From: Parvularia atlantis
Lineage: Eukaryota > Opisthokonta > Rotosphaerida
Direction of reading: 5' to 3'
Assembly (NCBI GenBank): GCA_943704415.1
Contig: CALSCO010000062.1
Span: 1 to 22,594 of the forward strand
Length of the DNA: 22,594 nt
Below, piece by piece: positions 1-9,368 of this stretch; the stretch's first letter is position 1; every line of letters starts with the position of its first letter. The notes below the pieces were generated by a model. It had not been told where the DNA came from. It did no database searches and worked only from the letters and a program-made list of their open reading frames with translations. The position numbers were made by a program, and so were the translations under genes.

Positions 1-51
1 GCCTCGGGCCCGGAGAAAGGTGCCACCAAGGACGACTCGGCTCCACAGTGA
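1..51 (+). CDS. C-terminal end of an upstream gene (partial)
   Basis: Frame 1 is open from the first base to a TGA at 49-51 and encodes 16 residues ending in a Lys/Asp-rich tail (GPEKGATKDDSAPQ). Most third codon positions are G or C, as in the real genes of this window, and an AT-rich hairpin follows 9 bases after the stop. This fits the 3' end of a + strand gene starting outside the window. Too little is visible to assign a family, and the other two frames are also open for a short distance, so the call is tentative. Confidence 0.4.
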   Translation, partial: ASGPEKGATKDDSAPQ

Positions 52-60
52 CACAAGGAG

Positions 61-82
61 TTCAGTTTAGGGTTAAACTGAA
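61..82. promoter_or_regulatory. 9-bp perfect inverted repeat, 4-nt loop
   Basis: TTCAGTTTA (61-69) and TAAACTGAA (74-82) are perfect reverse complements around GGGT. The element is AT-rich in very GC-rich surroundings and begins 9 nt after the stop of the upstream partial gene. It could be a 3'-end hairpin of that transcript or a symmetric protein-binding site in the bHLH gene's upstream region. It also contains TTAGGG once, which is not enough to call telomeric sequence. Confidence 0.5.
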
Positions 83-427
83 GGCACTTCTGTAAGAGGC
101 GCGCACTCCAAGTGAAGCGTGGTCGCATGAGTGCTGTCTGTTGTGCTTTTGATGCTGAACTGTTGCGTTCCTACCGAGGCACACGAGCGCGGCCCACCGC
201 GGCTGACGCGCTGCCACTTCGCGCTGCCTGCGCCTTGCCTGCGCGGCGCTCTTTTTTTTTGGCTGCCGCTGCCCTGCCTGGCCCTGCCTGGCCCACGCTG
301 CTGTCACTGCCGTGCGCGCCGCTTCGGCTTATGCACGACCCTCGCCCCCGCCCAACGCAGAGTTCGCACGGCCCCACTGCGCTCGCCCACCGCCCGCCCG
401 CCCGTCCGCCCGCCTGCCCGCGCAAAC
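83..427. other. Intergenic region upstream of the bHLH gene
   Basis: I see no convincing gene here. The stretch has a T10 run near 251, direct repeats of a GCCCTGCCTG-like unit near 270-290, and a pyrimidine-rich CCCGCC-type stretch (about 380-425) just before the bHLH start codon, which probably belongs to its promoter or 5' UTR. Several long open frames cross it on both strands, but they reflect low stop-codon frequency in GC-rich DNA. Confidence 0.5.
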
Positions 428-2339
428 ATGCCGCCAACTGCGACGCTGCTGCCGACGGTCAACGGTGGCGGCGACGTAGCCCTGGTGCGCCGGTCGCGCG
501 GCGCCGCTCGCTTTAGATCGCGTGTTGTTGACGCGATAGCGTGCTACGCAGAGCGACTCGCCGCCGGCCACGGCCGCGACGGCGAACGGGCCACCGGCGC
601 CGGCCGCCAAGCAGCCACCGGCCGAACGGAGGGACAGCGTCGACACGGCGATGGCCACGAGCGACAAGCGCATGTCGACCGGCAGCGTTCCGTCGCCGCC
701 GCGATCCGGCACGCCCGCGGCTGCACCGTTCGCGCCGCCCGCGCCGCCCGCGCCGCCCATGCCGCAGACGGCCTTCCCGCTCATGATGCCGCCCGGCGGC
801 TTCTTCGACTACGCGGCCGGCGGCGACTTTGCCGGCAATGGCGCGCCTCTGACGCCTTTCCCCGTGCGTGGGCGACGCGGCGCGCCCGCGCCAACACGCG
901 CCTCACGCCGGCCGCCGCAGATGCCCCTCCCGCCTGGCGGTGCGTATGCCCTACCGCCGTTCTACGGCGCGCTCAAGGCGCCCTTCGGCTTCCCGCTTGG
1001 GCACCCGGCGGCGGGCGGCCACGGCCTGCACATGCTCAACAGCAGGAAGTGCGGCCCCCCTTCACCGCGCGCGGCGTGCTCACTGGCGCGGCCCGCGCGC
1101 AGACTCGTCAACTCGGCCGAGAAGCGTGCCAATCACAACGCGATCGAGCGCGCGCGGCGCGACTCGCTCAACAGCCGCTTCCAGGAGATCGCCGACTGCA
1201 TCCCGCAGCTCAAGGACCTCAAAAAGCCGTCCAAGAGGTGCATGTTCACTGCGCAGTGAGGGAGTCTAGCGGCGTGCTCACACCATGCCGCCAGCATCAT
1301 CATGCAGAAGACACTCGAGTACGTGCGCGTTGTCCAGCCGCGGTTCGACCGGCAACAGGCCGAGATTGAGCGGCTACGCAAGGTGCGCGCGGGTGTGGGC
1401 AGGCGCGGCCGGCCGCTCACAGCCGACGAAAACGCGCGCAGGAGAACGAGCGGCTCCGCGCCGAGCTGTCAGCACTCAAGGGCGTGCCGGTGCCGCCGAC
1501 ATGTGCGTGGGCAAGGGCGACGGCCCGTCGCGTCGCAGGGCGGCTGAGATCACGCATATACAGCCGGCAGCCAAACGCCCGACGCGAGCAGGACGGCTGG
1601 CGCGGACAACCTGAGCGAGTTTGACCTGTCACAGGTCAAAATCGAGATGGGCGCGGGACAAGTGCTCGCACTCGAGTCGCAGCTGGTGCGCGGCTTGCAG
1701 CAAACCGCACTGACAACTGACCGCCGCGCCTCAGTCGAACCCAAACCTCATGTTCAGCAGCGACGGCAGCGGCGGCCGAGGCAGCGACGGCATCAAGGCC
1801 GAGGGCGGTAAGCAGCCTCGCAAATGGCGCCGCTGCGCTGACGCCATGCGCGGCGCGTCGCAGACGGGCACGACCCTTTCGACGACCTGCTCGATGAGGA
1901 CATCACGGACGACCTGCCGCTGTCGGAGATGTCGGACAACTTTGACTTTGACATGGTGAGGGAGGGGACGTGACCACGGCGTGCGCTCACACCGCGGCGC
2001 AGGTCAAGGAGCGCGTCGAGCACGGCCTGCTCGGCCGCCACGACAAGGACTGGCTGCTGAGCCACGGCATCATGAAGGGTGCGCGCGTGTTTGCTTGCTA
2101 TGCCTGCTGACCGCGCGCCGCAGACGTCGTGCCCGTGGCGCCGCCGCTGCAGGCGACGTCGCAGCGGATGGAGTTCAAGATTAAGCAGCGCTCGCTCCAC
2201 CAGCAGGTGCGCCAGCTGCGCGCGACCAGCCCGCGCGAGTCGTGATGCCCCGGTTGGGGGGGGGGCGGGCCCGCTGCAGCTCGCGAGCCGCAAATCGGTC
2301 GACGACCTGATCGGCATGAACATCATTATGGAGCAGTGA
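428..2339 (+). CDS. bHLH transcription factor with adjoining coiled coil
   Basis: This is a predicted nuclear, dimeric DNA-binding protein of 428 aa in 12 exons: 428-484, 552-863, 921-1048, 1103-1237, 1295-1382, 1442-1502, 1564-1685, 1735-1807, 1864-1955, 2003-2078, 2124-2206, 2280-2339. The bHLH spans about residues 172-223. The basic part reads EKRANHNAIERARRD, with the His-Glu-Arg triad of class B factors that bind CACGTG. A heptad-like Leu/Glu/Arg coil follows (about 227-255). The N-terminus is Pro/Ala/Gly-rich, and an acidic segment (DPFDDLLDEDITDDLPLSEM) could be an activation region. I prefer the start at 428 because the first intron (485-551) then joins two frames that stay open; ATG 651 in exon 2 is an alternative. 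The last intron (2207-2279) contains G10. Class assignment is firm, but I cannot name the ortholog. Confidence 0.85.
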
Positions 2340-2491
2340 CTGCCCCGCCGCCGTGCCGCCCACCTGCCTGATACTGCACAAGTCGACCTGTCTTCTCTCC
2401 CCTCTGTGTGTCTTTCGGATTTGATGCGAGAGAAAAGGGCTCTGCCACGCGCAGGCAGGGCCGCACAGAAGCGCACTTCACGCGAGCGCGC

Positions 2492-3141
2492 TCACTTGGC
2501 CTCGTAGACCCACGAGTGGATCGTCAGGCCATAGTCGACCACGCCCTCCGGGAACCACAGGCCGATCTCGCGCTCGGCCGACTCGACGCCGTCCGAGCCG
2601 TGGACGATGTTCATCGCCGTCTCGATCGCAAAGTCGCCGCGGATCGTACCGGGGGCGCTGTCGGCCGGGTTGGTCGTGCCGAGCATGACGCGGCCCGTCT
2701 TGACCGCACCCTTGCCGACCCAGACCTGGCGGATGGGTGCACTGCGTGAGCCGGCGGCCACGTGCGTGGGCGCGGCGCGTGTGCGCACCATGCCGACGAC
2801 GGGGCCCGAGAGCATGTACTTGATCTGCGCGCGTGGAAAGGCAGGCAGCGGCGTGTTCAGGAAGGCCCGTCCCTCGCGCGGGTGTGCCGCGCACCAGGCT
2901 CGGGAAGAAGGGACGCTCCTTGAGGTCGGCGTAGTGCTGCTCGAGCAGCTCCTTGGACGGCTTGACCAGCTTGAGCGCGGCCAGGCGGAAGCCCTTGGTC
3001 TCGAAGCTGGCGGACGCACGTGGCGCGCTCACGCGCCATGTGCGGGACCGAACGCGCGCCGCACCGCTTGATGATCTCGCCGACGAGGCCGCGCTGGACG
3101 CCGTCCGGCTTGACCATGATGTACGTGCGCTCGGTGGCCAT
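2492..3141 (-). CDS. YNK1: Nucleoside diphosphate kinase
   Basis: The enzyme transfers the gamma-phosphate between nucleoside tri- and diphosphates through a phosphohistidine. The spliced protein is 152 aa, the usual length of a group I NDPK, in four exons (3141-3065, 3006-2895, 2824-2789, 2725-2492). Key features are all present: TYIMVKPDG near the start with Lys11, the RPFF and SGPVV segments, [15 protein letters not shown], and the active-site motif NIVHGSD with His117. The ATG at 3141 sits exactly where the family starts. The gene is convergent with the bHLH gene (152 bp between stops) and divergent from the EIPR1-like gene (92 bp between start codons). The family call is very secure; the yeast symbol is used by homology only. 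Confidence 0.95.
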
Positions 3142-3233
3142 TGCGGTGGTCGTGAGGGCGCGGGTACGGACGACGAGAGAGAGAAGTGGCCCCGAGTTCG
3201 CGCACGTGGCCAATGCACAATGTGTTGCACGCA
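3142..3233. promoter_or_regulatory. Divergent promoter NDPK / EIPR1-like with E-box and CCAAT
   Basis: Only 92 bp separate the two start codons. The interval contains a palindromic CACGTG (3203-3208) immediately followed by CCAAT (3210-3214), and a GA-rich run near 3172-3186. CACGTG is the expected site of class B bHLH proteins, and CCAAT that of the Hap/NF-Y complex. No TATA box is obvious. Function is inferred from motif and position only. Confidence 0.5.
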
Positions 3234-5036
3234 ATGCCGTCTCACGATGAGCGGTCGTGGCCGTACGGCCTGAAGCACCAGGTGCGGCGGCGACGCGTCT
3301 GCGACGCGTCTGCGGTACGGGCGGCTGACGGCCCCGCCCACCCAGGCGCGCGCGGTGGCCGCGCAGCTCGCGGATCAGGACCGGAGCCACTTCCTGGTCG
3401 GGAGCATGAGCCTGCGGCACGAGAACGAGGTGCGCCGCGAGACACGGGCACGCTCACACACAGCCTGACGCGTACGCGCAGCTGCACCTGCTCGAGTTTG
3501 ACGAGGACGCGGCGACCATCCACCGCAAGATATACCGCCACCCGCACGAGATCTGGGCGATCGCGCCCAGTCCGGCGCGCGCCGACCTCACGTTCACGGT
3601 CTACAACGAGGGTGCGGGCGCGCCGCGCCGTGACTTGCGACGCGCCGTGACCTCGCCGGGTGTGCGCAGTGGCCGACGGCGCGAGCGAGGCCGTCGCGGC
3701 GCTGTGGCAGATGGAAAACTGCTCGTTCGACGACCGCACCAACGACCTCGGCCTGAGGAAGCTGCTCACGCTCGGCAAGCACGACGGCGGGTTGCACAAG
3801 TGCGCGCGCCGACCGCCGCCGCGTCGAGCCCCGCGCGCCGTTGCCTCACGCGTGCACAGCGTGCTTTGGAATCCGTCGGGCGACATGGACCGCGTCGCGT
3901 CGGTCGACGGCACCTCACTGCGCCTCTGGTCGATCAAGCAGCTGCGCGGGGCCGAGGCGAGCATCGCGCGCTGACCCGCGCGCGCGGCGGCCTGACCGCA
4001 CGCGGCGCGCAGCCTGCCGAGGTCATCACAATTCCGGCCACTGACAAGCGGGGTGCGCACGCGCGCGCGCCGCTGACGCGCGTCACTGCACTCGCTCACC
4101 GCTCTCGCGCTCACGCGCAGGCACGCCGCACGTCGCCTCCGCGTGCTGGAACCCGCACTCGACGCAGCAGATCGGCACGGCGAACGACTGCTCCCTGCGC
4201 GGCTGGGACCTGCGCTCGAGCAAGTGCGTTGCTCGCGCTTGCGCGCCCGCTTCGCACTCCTGACGACCGGCGCGCGCAGGCAGTCGTTCACGATCGACAA
4301 CGCGCACGCCGTGCAGGTGCGCCGCCGGCTGCAGCCGAGACCGTGCTCACATGCCGTGCTGGCCAGGTGCGCGACCTCGACTTCAACCCGAACCGGCCAA
4401 ACATCATCGTCAGCGGCGGCGACGACTGCGCCGTGCGCTTCTGGGACACGCGCAACCCAAAGGAAGCGCTGAAGGAGATCCGGCATCACACGCACTGGTG
4501 CGGGCCCGCTGTGAGCCCGCCTGCGCGCTCACGGCACCGCGCGCAACAGGGTCTGGCGCGTCGCGTTCAACCGCTTCCACGACCAGCTTGTCCTGACGAG
4601 CAGCTCAGACACGCACGTGAAGCTGGAGGTGCGGCCGCGACGGGGCGCGCGCTCAGCCGCCGCTCACCACCAGCGCGCAGAGCGTCGTCACGATCTCGTC
4701 AGCGGCCATGACGACTGCGAGCGCCGACGACGACGCGGACGAGCCGCCGCGGACCGAGTGCGTGTGGGGCGCAGCCTGCAGCGGACGCCGTGCCTGACCG
4801 TGAGTGCTCGGTGCGCAGGCGGTGCAAGGACGGGCTCGTGGCATCGTACGACAAGCACGACGAGAGTGTGTACGACATCGCGTGGAGCAACGCTGACCCG
4901 TGGATCTTTGCGTCGCTGTCGTACGACGGGCGGCTGCTGATCAACCTCGTACCGGGTGCGCGGGCCCGTGGCCGGTGCGCCCGCTCGCTGACGCCGCATC
5001 GCGGCAGACGAGGAGAAGTACAAGATCATCCTGTGA
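3234..5036 (+). CDS. EIPR1: EARP/GARP-interacting WD40 protein (EIPR1/TSSC1-like)
   Basis: A beta-propeller scaffold that, in animals, binds the EARP and GARP tethering complexes in endosome-to-Golgi and recycling traffic. The protein is 373 aa in 13 exons (for example 3346-3429, 3482-3611, 3670-3799, 3860-3956, 4013-4052, 4121-4223, 4367-4497, 4819-4955). Diagnostic family segments are visible in order: PYGLKHQARA near the N-terminus, [19 protein letters not shown] with [49 protein letters not shown], a short acidic insert, and the C-terminal [27 protein letters not shown], ending KYKIIL. One intron (3957-4012) is GC-AG: the GT-less donor reads GAG|GCGAGC and skipping it restores the frame. 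It converges on Eaf6, with 26 bp between stops. Confidence 0.92.
3957..4012 (+). other. GC-AG intron in the EIPR1-like gene
   Basis: No GT donor fits between the exon ending QLRGAE and the exon starting PAEVITI. The donor GAG|GCGAGC matches the strong consensus of GC-AG introns, two CTGAC branch-like motifs lie inside, and the acceptor is GCGCAG. The 56-nt intron is phase 0, and the unspliced frame hits a TGA. Confidence 0.75.
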
Positions 5037-5062
5037 AGCCTCATTTGTGTGTGCGAGCGTGC

Positions 5063-5664
5063 TTATGACACATCCAGGTGGTCGTCCGTGTCGCGGTGCG
5101 GCCGCTTGAGCTTCTTCTTGCGCTTGAGCGCGGCCTCGTCGTCGTCGTCGTCGGGCGAGTCGGGCCGCTGCGGCGCGTGCGCGATCTCGTCGACCAGGCC
5201 TCCACCGTCGGGCGCGTGCACGATGCCCATCGACTGCGCCGCCGCATCGCGCCCGTCAGCACGCGCCAGCACCCGCCACGAGCCGAGGATGCGCACCCGC
5301 TCGTACGTCGCGGATGTGCGTGAGAACAGCCGATCGGTGTCCTTCACCTTGAGCTTGCGCTTCTCGACGTTGGGCATGGGCCGCAGCCCAAGGTAGTTGT
5401 CGAAGCCGCGGATCACGTTGCCCGTCGCCAACGTGTCCTCGAGGTAGCTGTCCTCAAAGCTGTAGATCTGCTGCTCGATGTGCGTTATTTGCTCCTCGAC
5501 AAGCTGCTTGCGCTGCGCCAGTTCCTCGAGCTCGGTGCGCAGCTGCAGCAGCTGCTGCTGCGCGTCCGCGCGCGATGCGCGGTCTCAGCGCGCGCGATGG
5601 CCGGCCGGCCGCAGAACAACGCAGCGCGCACCTCGGGCGTTGCAGGCGGCACGCTCGCGGCCAT
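5063..5664 (-). CDS. EAF6: Chromatin modification protein Eaf6
   Basis: Small subunit of the NuA4 (and related MOZ/MORF, NuA3-type) histone acetyltransferase complexes. The protein is 154 aa in three exons (5664-5632, 5557-5297, 5233-5063). A coiled coil (about residues 12-45, rich in Leu/Gln/Glu) leads into the family signature [11 protein letters not shown]...[14 protein letters not shown], close to the Eaf6/MEAF6 consensus. After it comes a [12 protein letters not shown] segment, then an acidic, Asp-rich stretch and a basic [11 protein letters not shown] tail that looks like a nuclear localisation signal. Intron 5234-5296 is open in frame, but its GTGCGC donor and CTGAC branch make it an intron. 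An upstream in-frame start near 5712 is possible but is not an ATG, so 5664 is used. Confidence 0.9.
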
Positions 5665-5687
5665 GGATGCTCGACTGTTCTTAGTAT

Positions 5688-5700
5688 GTACGAGTGGTAC
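5688..5700. terminator. Paired GTAC element between Eaf6 and Ldb-like genes
   Basis: GTAC-gagtg-GTAC, followed by A, in the 47-bp gap upstream of Eaf6 and just past the Ldb-like stop on the - strand. Two similar paired GTAC elements lie after other stop codons (13839-13857 and 16149-16160). Because GTAC is palindromic, the element reads the same on both strands, and it supplies UGUA in one or both transcripts. A role in 3'-end formation is inference. Confidence 0.35.
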
Positions 5701-5711
5701 AATTAACGGCA

Positions 5712-7658
5712 CTACACAAGATCCGTTCTGGTCTCTTCCGCGCTGACCGGCTGCTCGAGCTGCCCGTCGGCCTGCTCGCTCGCCAAAGCCACCGCGATCG
5801 TGTCGGCCGCGTCGGTGTCCGGCTGCTCCGTGTCGACCGTCAGCAGCTCCGACACCGAGCCCTGCGACGCGCGACGCCGCCTGCGCCCCGGGCCATCGGA
5901 CGGCTTGCGATCGGCCCTGACCCCCGCCTCACACGGTGAGCAAGCGATGTTGCGCGCGCCGCAGCGTACCGCTTCCGGTTCCTCGGCTTGGCTGGCGTGG
6001 CAGGGTCTTCGCCGCCCGTCGCGCTCGACTTTCGCCGCTTGGGCGCGGTCTCGGGTCGCGGCGGTATCGACTGCACGCCACGACGACGCGTAGTTCAGCA
6101 CGCGGGCGCACGCAGGCGGCGCACGCACCGCCACCGTCAGCGCTGGCCCGGTCTCGTCGTCGGCGCCGGCGGAGGCGGGCGCGGGCTCGAGCGACGCGGC
6201 GTGGTCGGCGTACAGCCGCAATGCCGCGGTCGGTGACACCTGCTTCCGCTCGCTGAAGTCCATTAGGTCGCGCAGGCCGGACATGATCTCAAACATCTGT
6301 GGCGCGCGTGAAACCGGGCGACTGTCGCCCCATGCACGCGCAAACCTCGAGGTGCCGCATCGCACTCGCCGGGATGCCAAAGTCGTTGACCGGCGAGCGC
6401 GGTAGGAAGTTGCTGGGTAAGCCGAACGCGCGCCCTTGCTCAAACGCGACCGTCTGCCCCGCTCGCACGCGCACGCTCAACGATCACGGCAACCCTGCCT
6501 GCGCGCACGCACCAGGGCCCGTGTGGCGAGCGAGCGCGGCAGGAACTCAATGTGCCGGTACGTAAGGAACTCCCACAGGACGATCTTGTGCGAGCTCTGG
6601 AAGACGACGCGGAGGTGGCCGTACGCGTTGATCTGCTCATGCGCGGTCAGCGTGTGCGTCGCTGCTTGTGCGCGCGACCGCGGGCTCGCCTTGATCATGT
6701 CCTCGTACATGAAGATGAGCTGCGCCTGCGGGCAGTCCAGCTGCACCGCGCCCCTACCCAGCATGGTCTCTGGTGCATCGCGACGCCTGTCAGCATCGCG
6801 CCGCGCAGCAGCAGCAGCGCCCCCGCACCCTTCGTGTCCTCGATGATCGTCTGCAGCTCGCACAGGCCCGCTTCAAACAGGACGCGGTAGTAGCGCGGCA
6901 GCAGCGGCACAGGGACGTCTGCCGGCAGTCGCCGCGTCCGCTCAGCCGCACGTCGCGTCCTCCACCGGCGCGCGCACCAAACGTCCGCGCCTCGCCCAGG
7001 GCGATGTTGTGCAGCGTGTGGCGCACGGTGCCTGCGGGCGCGAAGAAGTCCGCCACGAAGCGCCGCCAGAACGCGAGGCTGTTGTCCTGCCGCGTGCGCC
7101 GTCCGGCGTCAGCCGCATGTGGCGCGGCACCGCGGGTGGCAGCGCACGGGCGGCCGCAGCGCGTTCAGCGTCGTGTTCATCTGCATGAGCCGCGCTAGGC
7201 ACATGCTCGGCAGCAGCAGCGACCTGCGCCCGCGCGGCCCTCAGCGGCGCGAACGTGCGCACGCGGCCCACGCACCCGGCTGTGAGTGTAGGCGCTCCTG
7301 GCACTAGCGGCGCTCTGTTTTGCGGCGGGCGCGCGGCCGCGCCGGCCCACCCAGGCGGCGCCACGCCGCGCAGCCCCTCGACGTAGTACACGCCCGACAC
7401 CGGCGCCGGCGCCGGGCCCGCGGGCGGCGGCGGCGGCAGTGGCGACGTGAACGCGGCGGGCCGCGCGAATGCCGGCGGCGTCACCTGTCGAGCGCGAGGG
7501 CAGGGACCCGGCAGGCGTCAAGGGGGGCCAAGCACGCGTCGAGCACCGCGACGGGCGGGCACCTGACCGTAGTGCTGCTGCGCCGTGCCGCGCACCGCGC
7601 CGCCGTGGTGCGGGCCGTCGGCATGCGGGTGGGTGGGCGCGGCGTGCGCGGCGTGCAT
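5712..7658 (-). CDS. LIM-domain-binding co-regulator (Ldb1 / PtaB-like)
   Basis: Nuclear adaptor of the Ldb1/SEUSS family; fungal members (PtaB, Adn1, Mfg1) work with Flo8/Som1-type factors in adhesion and filamentation. The protein is 441 aa in 11 exons (7658-7563, 7484-7276, 7223-7148, 7086-6978, 6918-6829, 6769-6690, 6632-6513, 6453-6346, 6296-6129, 6070-5970, 5880-5712). A Pro/Ala/Gly-rich N-terminus precedes the dimerisation core: FWRRFVADFFAPAGTVRHTL, then VPLLPRYYRVLFEAGLCELQ, LIFMYEDMIK, and INAYGHLRVVFQSSHKIVLW with EFLPRS. Later comes FGIPASAMRHLEMFEIMSGL and a low-complexity tail with a KRRKSS basic patch. Intron 6633-6689 is GC-AG (AAG|GCGAGC). The start codon lies 12 bp downstream of the stop of the next gene on the same strand. 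Confidence 0.85.
6633..6689 (-). other. GC-AG intron in the Ldb-like gene
   Basis: On the - strand the donor is AAG|GCGAGC, with an internal CTGAC and a GAGCAG acceptor, 57 nt, phase 0. The sequence is open if unspliced, which would insert 19 residues between MYEDMIK and INAYGHL, two segments that sit close together in the family. Splicing is therefore favoured but could be regulated. Confidence 0.65.
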
Positions 7659-7670
7659 TCGTGGACAATG

Positions 7671-8243
7671 TCAAAGTGCTCTGTTCGTGTTTGCCGCCTT
7701 GAGCTGTTCCTTGCGCCGCGCCAGCATCGCCGCGCGCTCAATCGCCTTGATATCGTAGTCGACCACGGTCTGTGCGACCCGGCCCGCGCCGATCCTGACC
7801 GCGTGCTCAAACTGGAGGTCGTTCATGCGTAAGACGTCGCAGCTGCGCTTCACGGCAGGTGCGAGCGACACAGACGTGTTGAGCCAGGTCATCGCGGGTT
7901 CCGACTCACGGCACGCCAGCCCGAGCTCGCGGTTGCGTGCGCGCAGCAGCGCGACCTCGTCCCAAAAGTCCGGCGGCTGCGCGTCCAGCTCGCGCTGCAG
8001 GCGCGCCCGGGCGAACGTGTACAGGGCCGCGTCGATTGCGGTGGCGCGGCGGAGGATCGCGCGCGACTCGTCGTCGATCGTCGTGTTGCGCGCGCACTGT
8101 ACCAGCTGCGCCGCCCATCATGATCGCGGCTGACGAGACGGTGCGTTTCGTCAGTGTTTCTCCCCCCCTTCAAAGCGCACCATGAGCTCGGCCACCGTAA
8201 GCATGCCCGCCGCCGCCAGCAGCAGTACGGCCAGCGCGCGCAT
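7671..8243 (-). CDS. Secreted paralog of the sulfotransferase C-terminal tail
   Basis: The protein is 165 aa in two exons (8243-8181 and 8105-7671) joined by a 75-nt GTGCGC...CAG intron. Exon 1 encodes little more than a signal peptide (MRALAVLLLAAAGMLTVAEL). Exon 2 aligns by eye along its length with about the last 165 residues of the sulfotransferase at 13884-16106. Both share LDAQPPDFW followed by D/E-EV, then a Cys followed within three residues by LRMNDLQFE (here) or YRLNDLQFE (there), and near the start VQC versus VKC. The PAPS-binding motifs are wholly absent, so it cannot be a sulfotransferase itself. A short Lys/Arg/Ala helix ends it. An NTS sequon and several Cys suit an extracellular or ER-luminal protein. 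Role unknown: decoy, partner or chaperone of the enzyme are guesses. A relic is less likely because frame, splice sites and signal peptide are intact. Confidence 0.75.
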
Positions 8244-8363
8244 CTCACGCCTGCCCTGGCGGTCGGCGCCGGCGGTGGTCCGTGTGAACGTTGACGGCGT
8301 ACTGGCGACCAATCAGCGTTGAACGCTCGAAGCTCGAACACGGGAAAAACCGTTACCCTCAAG
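8244..8363. promoter_or_regulatory. Divergent promoter: tail-only gene / Csm1-like gene
   Basis: This 120-bp interval has a CCAAT (8309-8313) next to a perfect inverted repeat GCGTT-g-AACGC (8316-8326). It is noticeably less GC-rich than the flanking exons. CCAAT suggests Hap/NF-Y binding; the inverted repeat is a candidate dimer site. No TATA box is evident. Confidence 0.45.
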
Positions 8364-9321
8364 ATGAAGGCCAAGGCGCGCACGGCGGCCCCGCTCGCGG
8401 CCGACGCCGACGCGGGCGCGGCGATCGAGGACGTGCCCGAGTTCGAGACGGTGGCTGAGGTGCGTGCGCTACTGTGCGCGCGCACATTGCCCGCCTGACA
8501 GCGCGCCTGTCGCACAGGCGCGTGCGGCGTACGAGGTGCTGCTGCGCAGCCACCGCCAGCTGCAGCAGATCCGCCAGACCGAGCCCGAGCGACTGCTCAA
8601 GGACTTTGTCGCAGCGGCCGAGCGCGAGCGGTCAACCTTCGCTGACATCAAGCGCGTGCTTGAGGCGCAGAGCGCCGACGCGTCGCAGGCGGCCAAGCAG
8701 GCGCGCCAGGAGAGCGCCGCGCTGAGCGCCAAGCTCGCGGCGGCCGCGCAGGAGGGTGCGGTGCCGCACACGCGCAGCCGCGGCTCGCCTGACGCGCGCG
8801 CACGCCTCTCCCGTGGCAGCGACCGCAACGGCCGCGCGGATAGCCGAGCTGCAGGCGCAGGCCGACAAGGCCCGGGGCGCGGCTGTGGACGACCTCAAGG
8901 CCAAGCTCGCGTTCTACGAGCAGCTGACGGGCGTGTCGTTCAGCGTGCACGAGCTGCCGCCGCCGAAGAAGTCCCGGGCGGGCCACCCCGTGTGCGAGGT
9001 CCTCGTCGAGCACAAGGGGCAGAACGGCCGTGCGTGTGCACGCGCAACACACCCGCGCAGCCGCCGTCTGACCCCGCGCGGCGCAGTGCTCACGTACAAG
9101 CTGGTGCAGCGGACCGACGCGCAGATCGACTACGCCCCCCTCACGAAGAACCTCAAGCCGGGCGTCGAGCTGCCCGAGTACCTGAGCGAGGAGATTGAGT
9201 TCGAGGAGGTGCGGCACTCCGCCCGACGCCGCGAGACCCCGCTGCCCGTTCACCGCCCGCGCAGAGCCAGCTCTCGCCCTTCTTCTGGCAGATCCTTGAC
9301 GTGCTCTGCAAGGAGGCGTGA
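8364..9321 (+). CDS. CSM1: Csm1/Pcs1-like monopolin (kinetochore) subunit
   Basis: Fungal Csm1/Pcs1 forms V-shaped dimers that clamp microtubule sites at the kinetochore, co-orienting sister chromatids in meiosis I or preventing merotely, and it also acts in rDNA silencing. The protein is 240 aa in five exons (8364-8459, 8518-8755, 8820-9029, 9087-9208, 9265-9321). Residues about 33-150 form a long Ala/Glu/Lys/Gln coiled coil. The rest is the globular domain: LAFYEQLTGVSF, CEVLVEHKGQNG, LTYKLVQRTDAQIDYAPL, LPEYLSEEIEFE and a C-terminal FFWQILDVLCKEA helix, in the order seen in the Csm1 C-terminal family. Spc24-type proteins share this fold, but the FYEQLTG and LPEYL..EI motifs favour Csm1. 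It is convergent with RNA14 (47 bp between stops). Confidence 0.78.
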
Positions 9322-9368
9322 TCGTGTGGAAACCCCTGTTCTTTGCACAACGTCACAAAGCTGCTGCC

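Noticed and set aside
67-72. Telomere repeat TTAGGG
   Set aside because: A single copy inside a palindrome, with no array.
651-863. ATG 651 as start of the bHLH gene
   Set aside because: The same exon stays open upstream to an acceptor at 551, and a 57-nt first exon from ATG 428 joins it in phase with a standard GTGCGC intron. Kept as an alternative only.
131-1369. Very long open frame (412 codons) at the start of the window
   Set aside because: Arg/Ala-rich composition without domains, in a different frame from the bHLH exons; GC-rich DNA has few stops. The bHLH exons fit a known family and splice cleanly.
7671-8105. Mediator-type or transcription-factor identity for the small - strand gene
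   Set aside because: Direct comparison with the sulfotransferase tail shared LDAQPPDFW and the NDLQFE block, and a signal-peptide exon was found upstream.
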